From positions 2,728,501-2,792,500 of the forward strand of contig CM068318.1 of the NCBI GenBank assembly GCA_034766995.1: a DNA stretch of 64,000 nt, in the 5' to 3' direction. This stretch comes from Acanthacorydalis orientalis. Its lineage: Eukaryota; Arthropoda; Insecta; Megaloptera; Corydalidae. This document shows, in pieces, positions 12,433 to 26,216 of this stretch (the stretch's first letter is position 1; each line of letters begins with the position of its first letter). A model generated the notes under the pieces. It was not told where the DNA came from. It searched no databases and saw nothing but the letters and a program-made list of their open reading frames with translations. The position numbers and the translations under genes were made by a program.

Positions 12433-13299
12433 TCATTCTTGAATCCGACTCAACCAGTGATTTTAAAACATCTTATCGAATACAGCAGGTCGGCCACTTA
12501 TCAGATAATTATCTCACATTGTACGAAAAAAAATATTTTAAATCATATTTCAAAAATAGACATAGGTATGATTTATGTAGAATTATTTGTACACATAATA
12601 AAATGTTTGCGTGCGTGTAGAAATCGTATGGAAATCAGTATATAATTATTTTATCGCATGTTTCGAACAGTAAAGTAATGTAATTTCAATAAAATATCTT
12701 GTATTCACATTTTCATATTGAATGCGTTCTTGTATGTTGATTTTACTTGAAGAGAGTCTGATTAAGTTGATGTATCCCTTCAGAAATAATATTTTCATAA
12801 CGAGACATATTCAGTTGTTGATTTCAAAAAAAAAGCAACACACATTTTAACAAACATGAAAGTCAGAATTTCTACTATAATTCTGAATACTATTTTTCTG
12901 ATACTTACATATTAACCAACTGTTTATTTATTGTTTTGATGACAATTCCATCATCTGTACCTTCAGAACGTGGAGGTACAGAAACATTTCTCTGACGATG
13001 ATGGATATTTTTGATTAGGAACTTTTCAGAATTTGTGGATTGGGGGAAAAATTCGTTTGTAAAACTACCGTTTCAGTTCGAATATAAGACACCGATTAAA
13101 CCAGTGTTTTCTCTTATAATTTTCACTGAGAATAACTGAGTGTGTTTCTTATAATCTAGACCTTAGAAAATATTTTTTTCTCGATTTCTTCGGAATAGAC
13201 AAGTTCTTAGAATCGGGGTCGTCTTATATTTGGGCTAATACAGTAACTATTTTTTAAAAAAATTCAACAAACGTTTCAACTAATATGATAACAGTATTA

Positions 13300-13675
13300 T
13301 TAGGCGTACAGATCAATTCGGTGCCTTTTTGATGGCAGGTTTGAATCGACGGAGTCGTCAATGTATTTCTATTCTACTCTTTTAGCATTTTTTCCTATCT
13401 CATACATGACAACACCTTCTTCCAAAGCTTAACAAATCATTCCCACGACTTCGATATCATTTTTTCAACTGCAATACCTAATATACTGTTTTTCGCACTC
13501 TATAATATTCACTACTGTCTTGTGATGTTATTCCAACTGCTTGGACAACATACACAGAGTTTTAAATGTTTATATTGATATTTCAAGAATGTAAAACGAC
13601 GAAAAAAATGTATTAATTTGAGAAAGAGTTAAGATTGATTCAATTTAAAGGTACAGAATTAATTTTTACATCTAA
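13300..13675 (-). mobile_element. Mariner-derived element, third lineage, 376 bp, reverse orientation
   Basis: The termini TTAGGCGTACAGATCAATTC and the reverse complement TTAGATGTAAAAATTAATTC are flanked by TA at 13298-13299 and 13676-13677. An internal segment near 13410-13480, read on the minus strand, matches the 18470-18530 interval of the 489-bp copy (shared GGAATGATTTGTT). This shows the same family in the opposite orientation. Confidence 0.82.
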
Positions 13676-13879
13676 TAATAATCAACCTTTTATTACTAAT
13701 ATAATTTTAAATATCAATTCAGAAATTAATGTTTCATTCATTCCATAAACAATATTATGTTTCAATCAAAAATCATCAATAAATAATGTCTGGTCATTCA
13801 TTGATTGATAATTATTTATTGGACATTTCTGGTTAGAAAATCCGTTTACAGTTTGCGAGCTAAATGAAAAATTTATTTG

Positions 13880-16800
13880 TAAATCATTTAAGTTGCTAAA
13901 AAAAACATTTTATTAACCACTGACTAAATACTTCGTTTCAATTACAAAAAAAATAATTTAAATGAACATAACGATCAGAACGTTAATAGAAAATTAAATA
14001 GATTAGCGGATTCGAGAGTTAAAAGAGGCAAAGTACGAATATAGTTACAATTTTATGAAATTTTCGTCATGTTTAAATAAAACTGTTAAGAGTTCATATA
14101 CTCGAATAATTTTTGTACAGAGCAATTATTTAATTACACCTTGGAAATAATTCAGAATTTACCGACAGCTGTTCTAATATTGAAATTGTAATTAGTTCCA
14201 TTTTAAATATTTGCAGAGGAAACTCGATGCGGAAGTCTTTTAGAAATTTCCTCCTGCTCTGAATCGACCGACTCGAACCCACATGAATATATTAACTCGT
14301 AGAAACAACAATAATACATGAGACGTCGACACTGATTTTTGAAATAATTCATCGGATTTATTAATAACGAAACATCTCGATATTAAACTGAAAATAGTTA
14401 CAAAAAATGCACTAAAATTAATCAAACTAATGCGATATTTTTGTGCAGGACAAGATCGAGCAAACAGTCGAAGATGTATGAAAAAACGTGCACGTAGGTA
14501 AAAAAAAATACATCAGATCGGACACAATGGATTTCTATGACGTCTTTCTTTTATCAGAAAAGACGACACACGCATCGAAAATATTAAAAAATACATCAAT
14601 CGCTACACGAGACGAACGAACGGATGAGCTCTGCGCATTGTTGTTCTCAGACTGAGACACTATTTCTTGATTGTATGCGAAAAAAAAAATGTTCAACGAT
14701 TTGATAACGTTTGTGTTACTATGCAGATTCTTAATGCGATCAAAGGATCGAATAACTTTCACGTTTGTTAAAATGATAATGTTTTGTCTGTTTTGAAATA
14801 TCTTGTTATAAACGTATTTTCTTTGATGATAATATCAGTGTAATCAGAAATCTCTTTAAATGAAGTCAACATACAATATGAAAGGATGATTAGAAGACGT
14901 TTTATTGAAATTGCATCAATGTACTTCTCGAAAAATCAAATAAAACGGTTATATATCTGTTCGAAATTTGCATTATCTCTACGCACCGAGGAATATTTTA
15001 TTTATCACAATTTGAATAATGGATTCTTCAATTTTCTTACATAAATTCAAATATAGATTCGCAAATTAATTTTTCACTCATTCCATAAATCACGAACATT
15101 TCTTCTGATCAAAAATATCCAATGATTAATTCAATCTGTGTTTTTTAAAGGATGCACTATGAATCATCAAATATCTAAATGAACAAATGTCCTAATTATC
15201 CCATATCCTATTTGCTGAATGCCTTAGTTATTGATTTTTAGTATTAGTACATGCTTGAATAATAGAATATTTGAATTACCCAATTCTTAAATTACCAAAG
15301 CCTTAAATTTACAAACTGTCAAGTATTTGAATTAAGAAATGATTCAATTATCAAATTTATGAATTACTGAATATTTAAATTATCGAACGTCTGAATTATT
15401 AAATACTCAAGTTACTTAAACTTTCAATTATTAGTTATCCACATAATCGAATATTTGAATTAATTAATTACCGAATTACTAAATACTTTAACTATCAAAT
15501 TCAAAATTTGTCACGGATTAAAAGTTGATTTTTGAAAATAAAAACATGAAAATATATTTCAGTGATTAGAATTTTAACATCGTTCGATTATGTAATACTT
15601 TGTGTATTGTGTACTCTGAAGAGACAGTATATTCGGATCCAGTTTTCGAATATCATCCCTGTAATAACAACTTTGTATGATTACTACAATCTACTTCTCT
15701 CTACTCACAAATTCAACCAGAAAACATCCGTTTACTAAATAGTGGGACTTATTGGTTACACAGTAACCAGTAATCCTCTGGATACGCATCCTCTATAAAT
15801 ATTTATGCACGAGGAAGTGGTATTTTAATGCTACACTTACTACACAGACGTTAATACTACAATTATATGATACATACACACATCTTATGTTTAATTCTAT
15901 AAGTTGTTTGAGAACTATTTCGTGTCTACTGTCAACAAAACTTCGGTGTTTTCTTTTTTAAAAAAAAAACAGTATTTCTAGACTATTAATACACTTCTTA
16001 AACGAATTGGATCTGTAAATATTCTGTACTGAGTGTACGAATCGACGAATAATGAAATTTTACGACCGAACCTATCAATAAAACAAGTATATGCGAGTTA
16101 AATCGAACCTCCGCACGACATGTCTTGTTCGGGATAATGTTATTGTATTTAATGTTCATCAACAGGCGTTATTTTCGTTTCGAGACTCGAGCACAGTCAA
16201 ACGTGGATGTGGGAGGCGAACGGCAGTCTTTAAATTCACATCCCGGCGACATCTGTCTAGATTCAGAGACATCTGTCGGGCGAGACTGAGAAATTCACTC
16301 TCATGAGTCTTCCACCACAGACGAACAATTTAAATTCACACTCTCCCTACGAAAATTATGTTCAATACTGTCAACTTCGAAGATATTTATTTTGATTAAA
16401 AAAAAATATGCGCGGCTCGTGTTTATTTCGGATACAGAACTTCGAGAAACTGGTTAAACTTAATTAAGTGAGAAGTCGAATATCAGAACAAATGCTTGTG
16501 TTTTTATGTATGAAATATAATTTATTACTCGACGTACGAATGGAAAGAAGTTAAAATGATCATCTGTATCAAAAAGTTTTGGTAACGTTGCTCGAATTCA
16601 CTTTCATAAATGAATTTCTAAACCTAATTCTATATTTTATTGAACGAAATTGTTCAATAATTGATTCTACTGATTCGTATTTCCATTAAAAAAATTAGAT
16701 CCTGTTTATATTGTTTGATAATTAAGACATTGCATAATTTCTAGAATAAGCGACTTAACCATTCAATAATTGATGTATTTGATAATTTGTAATTTTAATA

Positions 16801-18050
16801 ATACAGGTGTTTGGTAACTCAAACATTCGATAATCCAGGTATCTGATAGTTTAGATTTTAGACAATTTAGACGTTCAGTAATAGAGATATTCTATAATTT
16901 CGACATTTGATAAGCATTATTTTTTTTAATTATTTTAATAATTGATCATTGAATTTATTCGATTTCTCAGAGAAGTCTACTGACATTTTTTTCAAACAAT
17001 TAACAAATTAAGCTAGAAAAATGGTTTAAGATTCAATCTTTTCTTCTGATACTAATTCGCCTCACTTTATTCATTGCAAAAAAATATATATAATGATGTT
17101 TTCTGATAATAATTACATGATTCATCATACACACACACACACAATACTAAAACCGTTCAAGAAACGCAACTTATTGAACTCAGACCGTGTATTTACTAAC
17201 AGCTAATTTCCTTGATACGCACAGAATGCGTCCACGATACAGCCACAATTCTCGTTCATTATTTATTCTTTTTACGAAGCGTACAAATGCAGCTCTCTTA
17301 TGTGAACACCAGTGGATTATAAAAGACACAAGTGGAATACATTCCGGAATGAAAAGAGCTCTTATTAACGGATTTCATTGCAGGAAAAAATCGATTCGAA
17401 AAAAAAAACGCCATGCACACAATATGACGAACAGTGGTGCGTGGTTCGGTGAATTATATCGTCGCGAATCACTCGATATTCGCATTGTCAATGCAGATAA
17501 CACTTTTGCGAATTCAAACGGTATGTTAATCATTTTTATTGGCAGACGATTCGCTGTTCTATGAAATATATGCAAACGGCACTATCGCCTTGTACAATGA
17601 TATTAAACTGAATGCGATTAGTTCGGTGGAGTTTTGTAACTAATCTGCAACTAAAACTGCATATGTTCGCTCGAGCATTATCCAGTTGATTTAATGATTT
17701 TAAGTGGGTACATAACTGCTGATACTCAAAATGAAATTGCTACTTTATGTCATAATTCCGAGTCGTGTCGACGTGCACGCTGTTTTAGTTCGGTACTGAA
17801 ATTATCCTTAAGTAATTAATTAGCACTGTCAGTGTTTATATAAATAATCATGATTTATTTTATTGTCTCTCATCCTGCTTTCACAGTTCGCACGTTTAAA
17901 AATATGATATCGTGTGAACTGTTTATTTATTTAACTTTTTTTAAAAAAATCGTTTATGTATTAGAAATCGATATATTGAGAAAAAAAAACGAAAATCGTA
18001 CGATTTTGACAAAGTTTATTTTAATTCGATGTAATCAATTATAACAGAAT
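13880..18050. other. Gene-poor stretch with CpG-richer patches
   Basis: Patches at 14220-14780, 16030-16420 and 17160-17680 have more C, G and CpG than the surroundings. Around 16240-16290, GACATCTGTC occurs twice inside a CCCG...CGGG frame. The longest frame (17187-17564, 125 codons) has no recognised domain and an unlikely composition. Short-period arrays occupy 15140-15510 and 16700-16920. Confidence 0.45.
15140..15510. repeat. Degenerate short-period array (AATTATC/GAATATTT type)
   Basis: Units of roughly 16-18 bases alternate ATTTGAATTA and ATCGAATAT/ATTAAATAC-like halves. They are highly degenerate but clearly phased between 15260 and 15500. The same family recurs at 16700-16920 (opposite strand), 18055-18115, 18960-19610 and 22150-22265. 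Confidence 0.75.
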
Positions 18051-18219
18051 CTCGGTAATTTGACCGTTCGATAATTTTAGATATCAAATACTCGACATGC
18101 CTTAAATTTGATATTTTCATTCTGTGGTTTGAACGCTGCAATCAGTAATTTGACACTACACTGAACACTTATTTACAACATCACAATATGCCACAAATTG
18201 TAACAAAACATACCCTATA

Positions 18220-18277
<58 letters not shown>

Positions 18278-18281
<4 letters not shown>

Positions 18282-18766
18282 GTATAAAATTTAATTCAGT
18301 GCCATTAAACTGAATCACTCATAACTATGTTTTAAATTAATTTTTTCTCATCATTTCAGGATTTTAAAGTGCCAGTCTTAAAATTTAAAAGCATTATATT
18401 TTATGGCCAAGATGTTGGAAAAACCTCACAAAACAGTAATGAACACGATGGCGACCGAAAATCATTCGCACTTTAGCTGAAAAAAAATGCTTCCGAAACC
18501 AAAGGAATGATTTGTTCAGCTTTGGGAGGAGGTGTACAGAATATGTAAAAAAATGTTAAAATAATGGAAGAGGTCCGAAAATGCATTACTACGACTTCAT
18601 CGACTTAAAACCGCCATCTTCTTTTCGACAAGGGATTCGTCAATTACCTGACAGTTGAAGCAAAGTAAAACAAAATAATAGTAGATACTTTGAGGATTGA
18701 AACGTATTCCATTTTTCTGTAAACATTTTCTATAAAAAGAAGCACGGAATTAATTTGTACGCCTAA
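18278..18766 (+). mobile_element. Mariner remnant, third lineage, 489 bp
   Basis: The left end TTAGGTATAAAATTTAATTC and the reverse complement of the right end, TTAGGCGTACAAATTAATTC, match well over about 30 bp. TA duplications are at 18276-18277 and 18767-18768. Near the right end, one frame reads SSFRQGIRQLPDS, then a stop, then QNNSRYFED, which is a decayed mariner transposase C-terminus. The catalytic region is absent. (TA)n arrays touch both ends. Confidence 0.88.
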
Positions 18767-18824
18767 TATATATAATATATATTATATATTTATAATATAT
18801 ATATATATATATATATTGTTTTAT

Positions 18825-18863
18825 TTTTTCTTTCCATACATTGAAAATGGATGGAAAGAAAAA
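18825..18863. repeat. Perfect 13-bp inverted repeat
   Basis: TTTTTCTTTCCAT and ATGGAAAGAAAAA separated by 13 bases, just right of a (TA)n array and about 60 bp from the end of the 489-bp mariner remnant. Confidence 0.9.
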
Positions 18864-18959
18864 TGAAAAAAATATTTTTTAATTGACCGGTTCTTTAATT
18901 AAAATTTGATAACTGATGCCATTCTAGTCATTTTAATTTGACAATAACGATGCAGATAA

Positions 18960-19610
18960 TAGCTCGAAGTATCACATACTAATTTAAATATTTAAATAAT
19001 CTAATAGGTTAATTATGGAATGCGTAAATGAAATAATCTTTAAATTACTAAATTTCTGATTAATTGAAACCGTGTATTACCGAATGTCTGAATTATCAAA
19101 TACCCAACTTATCTAATGTCTATAAATGTCTAAAATATGTAATAACTGTATGTTTAAGTTACTGAATATCTACATTATTAAATATCCAAATTATCAAAGT
19201 TGTAAGTTCAAAATCCAAATTACAAATGGTTATACTATAAAGAGTTGGAACTAGTGAATTCCTGAAATATAAATTATCTTAATTATTGAAGGTCATCTGA
19301 ACAATTAAAATGGAAGAATATCTGAAATAACTAATGTTCTAATTATTGAAGTGACAAATAATTGAATATATAAATTGATAAATGATTGACTGATCGGATA
19401 TTTAAATTATCAAATATTCAAATAATTGTTAATCCAAATTACCAAATAGTGAAGAATTCAATAAATGTATCTTTGAATTTCAAATCTGAATATTTGAATT
19501 ATTTAATGTACGAATTAACTAATATTCAAATTATCGAATTCCTGATCTATCAGATATCTGAATTATTAAATACCCTAATTACAATATTTCCAAATACCGA
19601 CGAAAATATG
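18960..19610. repeat. Largest degenerate 17-nt-period array
   Basis: About 650 bp of repeated ATATTTGAATTATCAAAT-like units with many substitutions, best seen at 19140-19260 and 19390-19580. It contains a fortuitous 87-codon frame (19386-19649) that translates to I/N/L/Y repeats and is not a gene. Confidence 0.75.
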
Positions 19611-20530
19611 TTTGAAAATATTCGACCAGTACTAATATTTCTTTTATAAATAACACACATCTATTAGTTTATGTTTCTTTTTTAAATAATCGAAACATGT
19701 CAGTTTAAAAAGGCATTTTTTTCTGTAAGAAAAAAAAGAACTGGGATAGATCTATCAATTACTGATATAAAAAATACCAATAAGAATCACTGTAATCTAG
19801 TTTCGAGAGATTAAAAAATAATGTTTATCGTAAAAAGATAAATCAATAATTCAAAACAGATTATTACAATGCTGTTATAATACAACAAATTAGCTAATTG
19901 ACTAACATGATTCGGAATAAACGAATTAATGTGCTTATTTTACTGTGTACACATAATAAAATTATTACTCAATACAGAACAGAATCATTTCAAAGAAATT
20001 AGTCGAAGGAGAGATTTCAGAAATTACATATATATATATATATATTAAAAAAAAAGATAGGAAACAGAATCGTAAAAGAAAAATCCTTGTTTGTTTTATT
20101 GAATACAATCGTCGATCAATCAAAAGTTCATAACCAGGACAACGAACGACCCAACAATATATTCCCTCTGTTACATTTCTATTAGGATAAAAACACTCGA
20201 ATCGTTTTGTTTTCGCTGTATTTAATAAAAAAGTTCTAAACTTGTACCAATAAAAGTCACGTTACTAACCCAAATACATGCGTTAACGGATAATGTGTTT
20301 CAAAAGCGAACAGACAACGAAGAAAAACTTTATTTTTATTACGCAGAGTGACAATATTCTTTCTTATTCTGCATACATTTTAATCTCGTTTCATATTTGC
20401 ATCTGAGGACTGTTTTCTGATGACACGTCGAACAACAATCAGTACAGAGACGTCACGTAAATGTATCAAAGCCTTGATTTCTTTGTCACATTTTCGACAA
20501 ATCGCAGATGATTTCCTTACTCGAGCATCG

Positions 20531-20591
<61 letters not shown>

Positions 20592-20948
20592 ATCCCCAAT
20601 AAAACTCTTCATTCACTTCATATACAATACCAAAGTCAATTTGATAAATAAAATTTTAAAAATACAACGCAAAATTTTAATATTTAATAAAAAATCATAT
20701 GAAAATATTACTTTTCAGTTTACCACTATTTTTCAGATTGTGTCGAGAATCCAATTATTTTATTTATCAATGAAACATTATAATCTTTAGTACAATGATT
20801 ACATTCATATGCGCAACAATGTCCTTTGCAGAAATGTTCGCTCGCTTGAGAACTACACAAAATTCTTTCAAAAATTGACAATTACAATGATTTTAATTTT
20901 TTTTCTGTATTTCACATTGAAAATAATGGCGGAAACTCCAAAATGTGT

Positions 20949-20979
20949 CCATGAAACGATCAAAATGATCGTTTCATGG
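20949..20979. repeat. Perfect 14-bp hairpin with 3-base loop
   Basis: CCATGAAACGATCA, loop AAA, TGATCGTTTCATGG. It lies about 90 bp from the 36-bp palindrome. Confidence 0.95.
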
Positions 20980-21067
20980 AATGAAAATGGAAAATGATGA
21001 AATTCTCTAAAATTGAAAAATTAAAATGAAAAACTAATTTGTTTTAGGAATAACTTCAAATACACAA

Positions 21068-21103
21068 ATTAATTTCGTTGTCGCTAGCGACAACGAAATT
21101 AAT
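21068..21103. repeat. Perfect 36-bp palindrome
   Basis: Every base from 21068 to 21085 pairs with 21103 back to 21086, with no loop. The centre is GTCGCTAGCGAC. No gene is near. It could extrude as a cruciform or be a fused pair of inverted element ends. Confidence 0.95.
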
Positions 21104-22785
21104 ACAAAAAATTAAAAAGAAGACTTCAAACTGTTCAACGCAAATGGACATCTAATTAAATATGAAAATATTACTTTCTTAATACTCAACAGTTGTTGAA
21201 TATTAAAATTGTGCTTTTGAATAAAACAATAAAGTAGATTTTTATGCTTTCGGATTTAATGTATTAAAAAAATTCTAACTTTTCTGCAAACTATAAATCC
21301 TTTAATCCTCTTCGTTAATTCAATATGTTGCGTACGAAACAAACTTTTAGTTGATACAAATTTCGTGGAAAATTTAAAATTCATTTTTATTATAACACAG
21401 ATTCATCTGTAAGTATAAAACCCGACGAGTGATCCTCTATTTCAATAGAACAAATTTAACATAATATATCATCGATTCGAGATCTCGATTACCTGTCTGC
21501 ACCGATTCACAAATGGTGAACATCTCTCTCTACATCCAGACAGGAACCGCGACGACACGTCGATCTATTTAAAATTCAAACACTGTACCTAATATACAAA
21601 GATGTCAATACGTTCGCTGTATTTGAAACATAAACAAAGAAATATATAGAAGCGAAAAATGGTTTCGAAACACGACCCGCTAACAAAATGGCTTTAATTT
21701 TTTTATCAAGTCACGTAATGATCACGAGTGATTCACTGTAGACGTGACTAGAAGCTCATCACAATAATTCACTTCATAAATTTCCTTGATGGCATTTTTC
21801 TAATTTTCGGCATTATTCTTATTATTTTCTCTGAACTAGTCGAGATTTGTGAAAGATCATCGTTTCGTCTATCTGATTATAACTAATTAGCATGCGTTTA
21901 CAGTGATGAGTCGAATAAATCTGATTGATTTATATCTTGCAATGAAATAGAATGTGTTTTATACAAATATTAAGAAAAATAACAGCAGATAAAAGTATTT
22001 GTACTTTTTACATATCTTTTTGAAGAGATTTTTTTAATACAATCTATTTGTAAATTAATTATTCTACTCTATTAGAAAATTACTTCAATTAATATGAAAT
22101 AAAAAATAACTGAAATTTTACAAATTTTCAATAATGATGAATGTGCGGATTTTAAACTATCAAACTTCTTAAATTATCGAATTTGAGAAGTAGATAACTG
22201 TCTTATTAGATAATCTAGGTATTATCAAATCTTCAAATTATGGAATTTATGAATTATCAAATATTTATCGTTTCAGATACCATAAACAAAAACTGATATT
22301 AAAAAATCAATGATTCATTATTCACATCACACGATTTCTATGTACAAAATAAAAAAAATCTGTTCTAAAATTTACATTCTTTAAACAAATCTATTTTATT
22401 TTTTGTGTTATCCTCTTTCGCAATAAAATTTACATTGTTCCATTCATGCTTTTCAATCAATTCAATAAAAAGGGTAAAATAGCTGCATGCTAACTTAAAA
22501 AAAAAATTCAAATATTTATCTATAAACAGCTTATTTCTTTTTTTAAATAGAAAATTTGAATCCGTGAAGTTTTTAATTTGATTTAAGAAGACGACCTGGA
22601 TAAAATACTGCATATGGGCATCTGAAAGATATATCGTGACCCTAATTAAAAGTTAAAGTACCTAAAACTGTAATATTACGAACTATCATATCTCAAAATT
22701 TACACATTAACATTAATCCTTTGATCAAATATCAAAGAGGAGTCATTTTTAAACAGTATATGTGTATATACATACATATATAACA

Positions 22786-22846
<61 letters not shown>

Positions 22847-23440
22847 ATTGTAATAATAATTCACAACGAGTCTAAGAAAAATTAATAATTTATCAGAGAG
22901 GTCATTTGGTGTAAGAAATGTTATTAGAAGAGAAGTCTTATTATATTTAGTTTGTATGATTATAACAGATCAAGCTTTTACTAGTATTATTATAAATTCA
23001 CAACCATAATATCGATTTCTTTTTAAAGAACCGAAACAAATCGTTAAATTAAAAAGGAAAACACTTATTTCTAACAAAAAATACTCAAAAAAAAGCTCTC
23101 CGAACTCGAATACTAATCTGAAAGTGAAAATAATAGCTGTTGTCGTAATATCACTTGCTCAGATCAAACAGGATTAAAATAAAATACTTTTTTCCAAACT
23201 GTATTTTCGAAAAAGTTATTAAGCACTTGTATAAGAACTAATTAAGAGAAATTTATCAAAATGTGGGATAATTACAAGCGACTTCCGGAATTATTCCAAG
23301 ATGCGTCCCTGAATATCAAACAGTTAAATATCGAACATTATTTTCGCATATAACTTGGGTATTATTAAAAGGTTTGTTTTAAAGCGTTTCGTTATTTAAA
23401 TAAAAGGGAACAATATTTAAATTTTAATACTACTCTACAC

Positions 23441-23499
<59 letters not shown>

Positions 23500-23929
23500 T
23501 TTTACTTGCATTCTGACACCCAAATCTAACAAAATATGTTTAAAGACATCTCTTGATTTTCTTTAAAAATGATTTTCACATTCCTAAAACTGTGGCTTGA
23601 GTGTTTGAGATGACCGAAACTAATTACTCGATGTCAAGTATTTTACAATTCGACCGATCGGTTCGGTCGATTAAGTAGGTTTCAACCGTTCGAACCCAAA
23701 CCGTTGTAATATACAATAGCAGAATTCTAAAATTAGTCCACATATTGAATAAGCATATGCCGAAAGTGTCTATAGATATATATTTTTATGAATAAATGTT
23801 CATATTATTTTTTTATTTCACACATTTACCAATTACTATAATTAGTAAAAAATGTACATATGTTTTTGTACAGTCTAATAAAGTCGGTAATAAGTACGGA
23901 GCAACATGTCTTCATTTAGATAAAAATTA

Positions 23930-24065
23930 CCATTGAAATGTGAATAAGCAACAATCGAAAATAATCAATAATCATTTAATGAACGTTTTTGATCTGAAAA
24001 ATGTTTATTGTTTATTGAGTCAGAAAATAATTCAACAGTGAATGTAAATTTAACCATAATACCAG
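23930..24065 (+). repeat. Dispersed repeat D copy
   Basis: Shows CAACAATCGAAAATAATCAA, TAATGAACGTTTTTGATCTG and GTGAATGTAAATTTAACC in the family order. Divergence from other copies is substantial. Confidence 0.7.
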
Positions 24066-24379
24066 AACAACCTTTATGAGACGCTAAATGTCAAAGATTA
24101 TTTATTCAAGAAATAAAAATATTCCGAATAATCTTATTTTTGGATCTAAATTGTAAACCAATTCCGTTATAAAAACTTTTCAGTTTCGTATATACAACAC
24201 TAAACATTATTCTTGAGTCAGAGACAACCATTTCAAAAATATACATTTTATTCATACAAATCGACGAACACTTCAAAAATAACGCTAAAATAAATAAACC
24301 TATACCCAATATAAACATTTAAAAGCGTCAAAAAAATCCTATACAACATTCTTTATTTCACAAAAATAGAAAAACATAA

Positions 24380-24441
<62 letters not shown>

Positions 24442-25641
24442 TACAACAAAATAAACAGAATATAAGACAAGAAACAATAATAGACACACAAACTATAATA
24501 TTTACAGACTAGTTGATGTTACAATCACTATTTCCAAAAATGAGTGTGCACACTTACCGAAAGCAGATATAACCGCAATATAACTGACTTGTTCACTCGA
24601 GTGCAACAACATTTGAGAAGATTAAATCTGAAATTAAATTGAAATATTAACAGCTATCGAAATACGGAAAAAATGTTTACAAAAAGCATATTAAAAGACA
24701 ACAGACGACGACGTCCACGTATTTTAATAAAGAAAATACAGAATATTCATCTCACACATATAAACATATACGAGTATATATATATATATATATATATATA
24801 AATGTTTATATATTTAAATTTTAGAAAAATCTGAAGTCAATGTCCCACATATTACACTACTTAATATTCACATCACAAATAAAGATTGGTGCCAGAGAAT
24901 AGCACACATCATTGCAAGGATATATTCCTTTTTCGTGTTTATTTTTCGATATATACTTTTGTTTTTGTTTCATAGTTATAAAACAACCATAAGTTAAATA
25001 AATATTTATATTTATTTCTCATTTATGAATATTTTCTTGATCAATATTCTGAATTAATTCACTGACAAGTAACTGGCAACAATGACAAGTTTGTTTATTG
25101 AAACATAGTTTATGTTTCATGCCCAGGTATCTAGATTTTCAAATATCTGTTATAAACAATCATCTGTACGATTTTTTTAAAATATGTTAGGTTAAAGATA
25201 CGATAAAGTAGCATTAAAAGTGATCAACAGACGATATAACGGGGACTGAAAAGAGACAGCGACCGAAATAATATAACTAAAAACAAATCCCTCTTACTGA
25301 CCGTACAAAAACACTCATTAGAATGTAAACATAAAAACAGATAACTGCAAGAGATGAAAGCAAATACATGAAAATGGTTTTTCTTGATTACACTTTTTTC
25401 CATAATGACGACGTATAATCTATGTATTTTACGTATTTATGTGTTTGAAACGGGTTTCGAAAATTGGTTTTTACTTTTGATTCCGTAATTATACTGAAAA
25501 GAAAGTCATTTTTCAATCACGGACGATGTGTGTGTAGACAGTTTGGATTCGTATTTGCGAAAAGTAAACCAAACTTTTGGCATATGACATATTGAACATT
25601 TTTTATGTAGAATTATTCTGAAAATGATGAATTTTCTTTCA

Positions 25642-25681
<40 letters not shown>

Positions 25682-25747
25682 GTATATATTTTATACAACA
25701 TATCACTTTGTCTCCAGACTTAAGAAGATTGATATGGTTTGTCGATT

Positions 25748-25749
<2 letters not shown>

Positions 25750-25826
<77 letters not shown>
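25750..25826. repeat. Uninterrupted (TA)n array, about 76 bp
   Basis: Perfect TA run. Similar arrays lie at about 1147-1208, 6440-6505, 7332-7380, 18228-18277, 20533-20586, 22790-22834, 23443-23495, 24380-24440, 34946-35028, 36338-36383 and 37657-37732. Confidence 0.95.
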
Positions 25827-25829
<3 letters not shown>

Positions 25830-26149
25830 ATCGAGTACAATGTGACGAAATACCTGTTATTTTGCTTTAACATAACTGTGTTCGAATAAACTAGCTAACG
25901 ACAAAATATATTTAATTATCAATTTATTCGAAACTGCTTATGTTTCGATTTGTGCGTCTATTTGAACGCACTTCTCAAACCGGTGGATTAGTGCGGAATT
26001 ACACTAAAGGAGTATATAAACCTTTGCAGAATCGTTTCTTGTCTTTGAAGAAAATTATTTATTGGTTCGTGCGTAGAGATGATTATAGGCTTAATTGATT
26101 TCGATCATACGTTTTTATTCAGCAGTGCGTTACTTGATTTTAACATATT

Positions 26150-26216
<67 letters not shown>

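Larger units (their letters stand above)
19650..24370. other. AT-rich stretch without a supported gene
   Basis: Holds (TA)n arrays at 20533, 22790 and 23443, the palindromes at 20949 and 21068, a short-period array at 22150-22265 and one repeat D copy at 23930. Short frames lack motifs. Confidence 0.5.

Noticed and set aside
17187..17564. 125-codon plus-strand frame, the longest in the left half outside the mariner
   Set aside because: No recognised domain, no paired splice or promoter evidence, and the composition looks like chance translation of a CpG-richer island.
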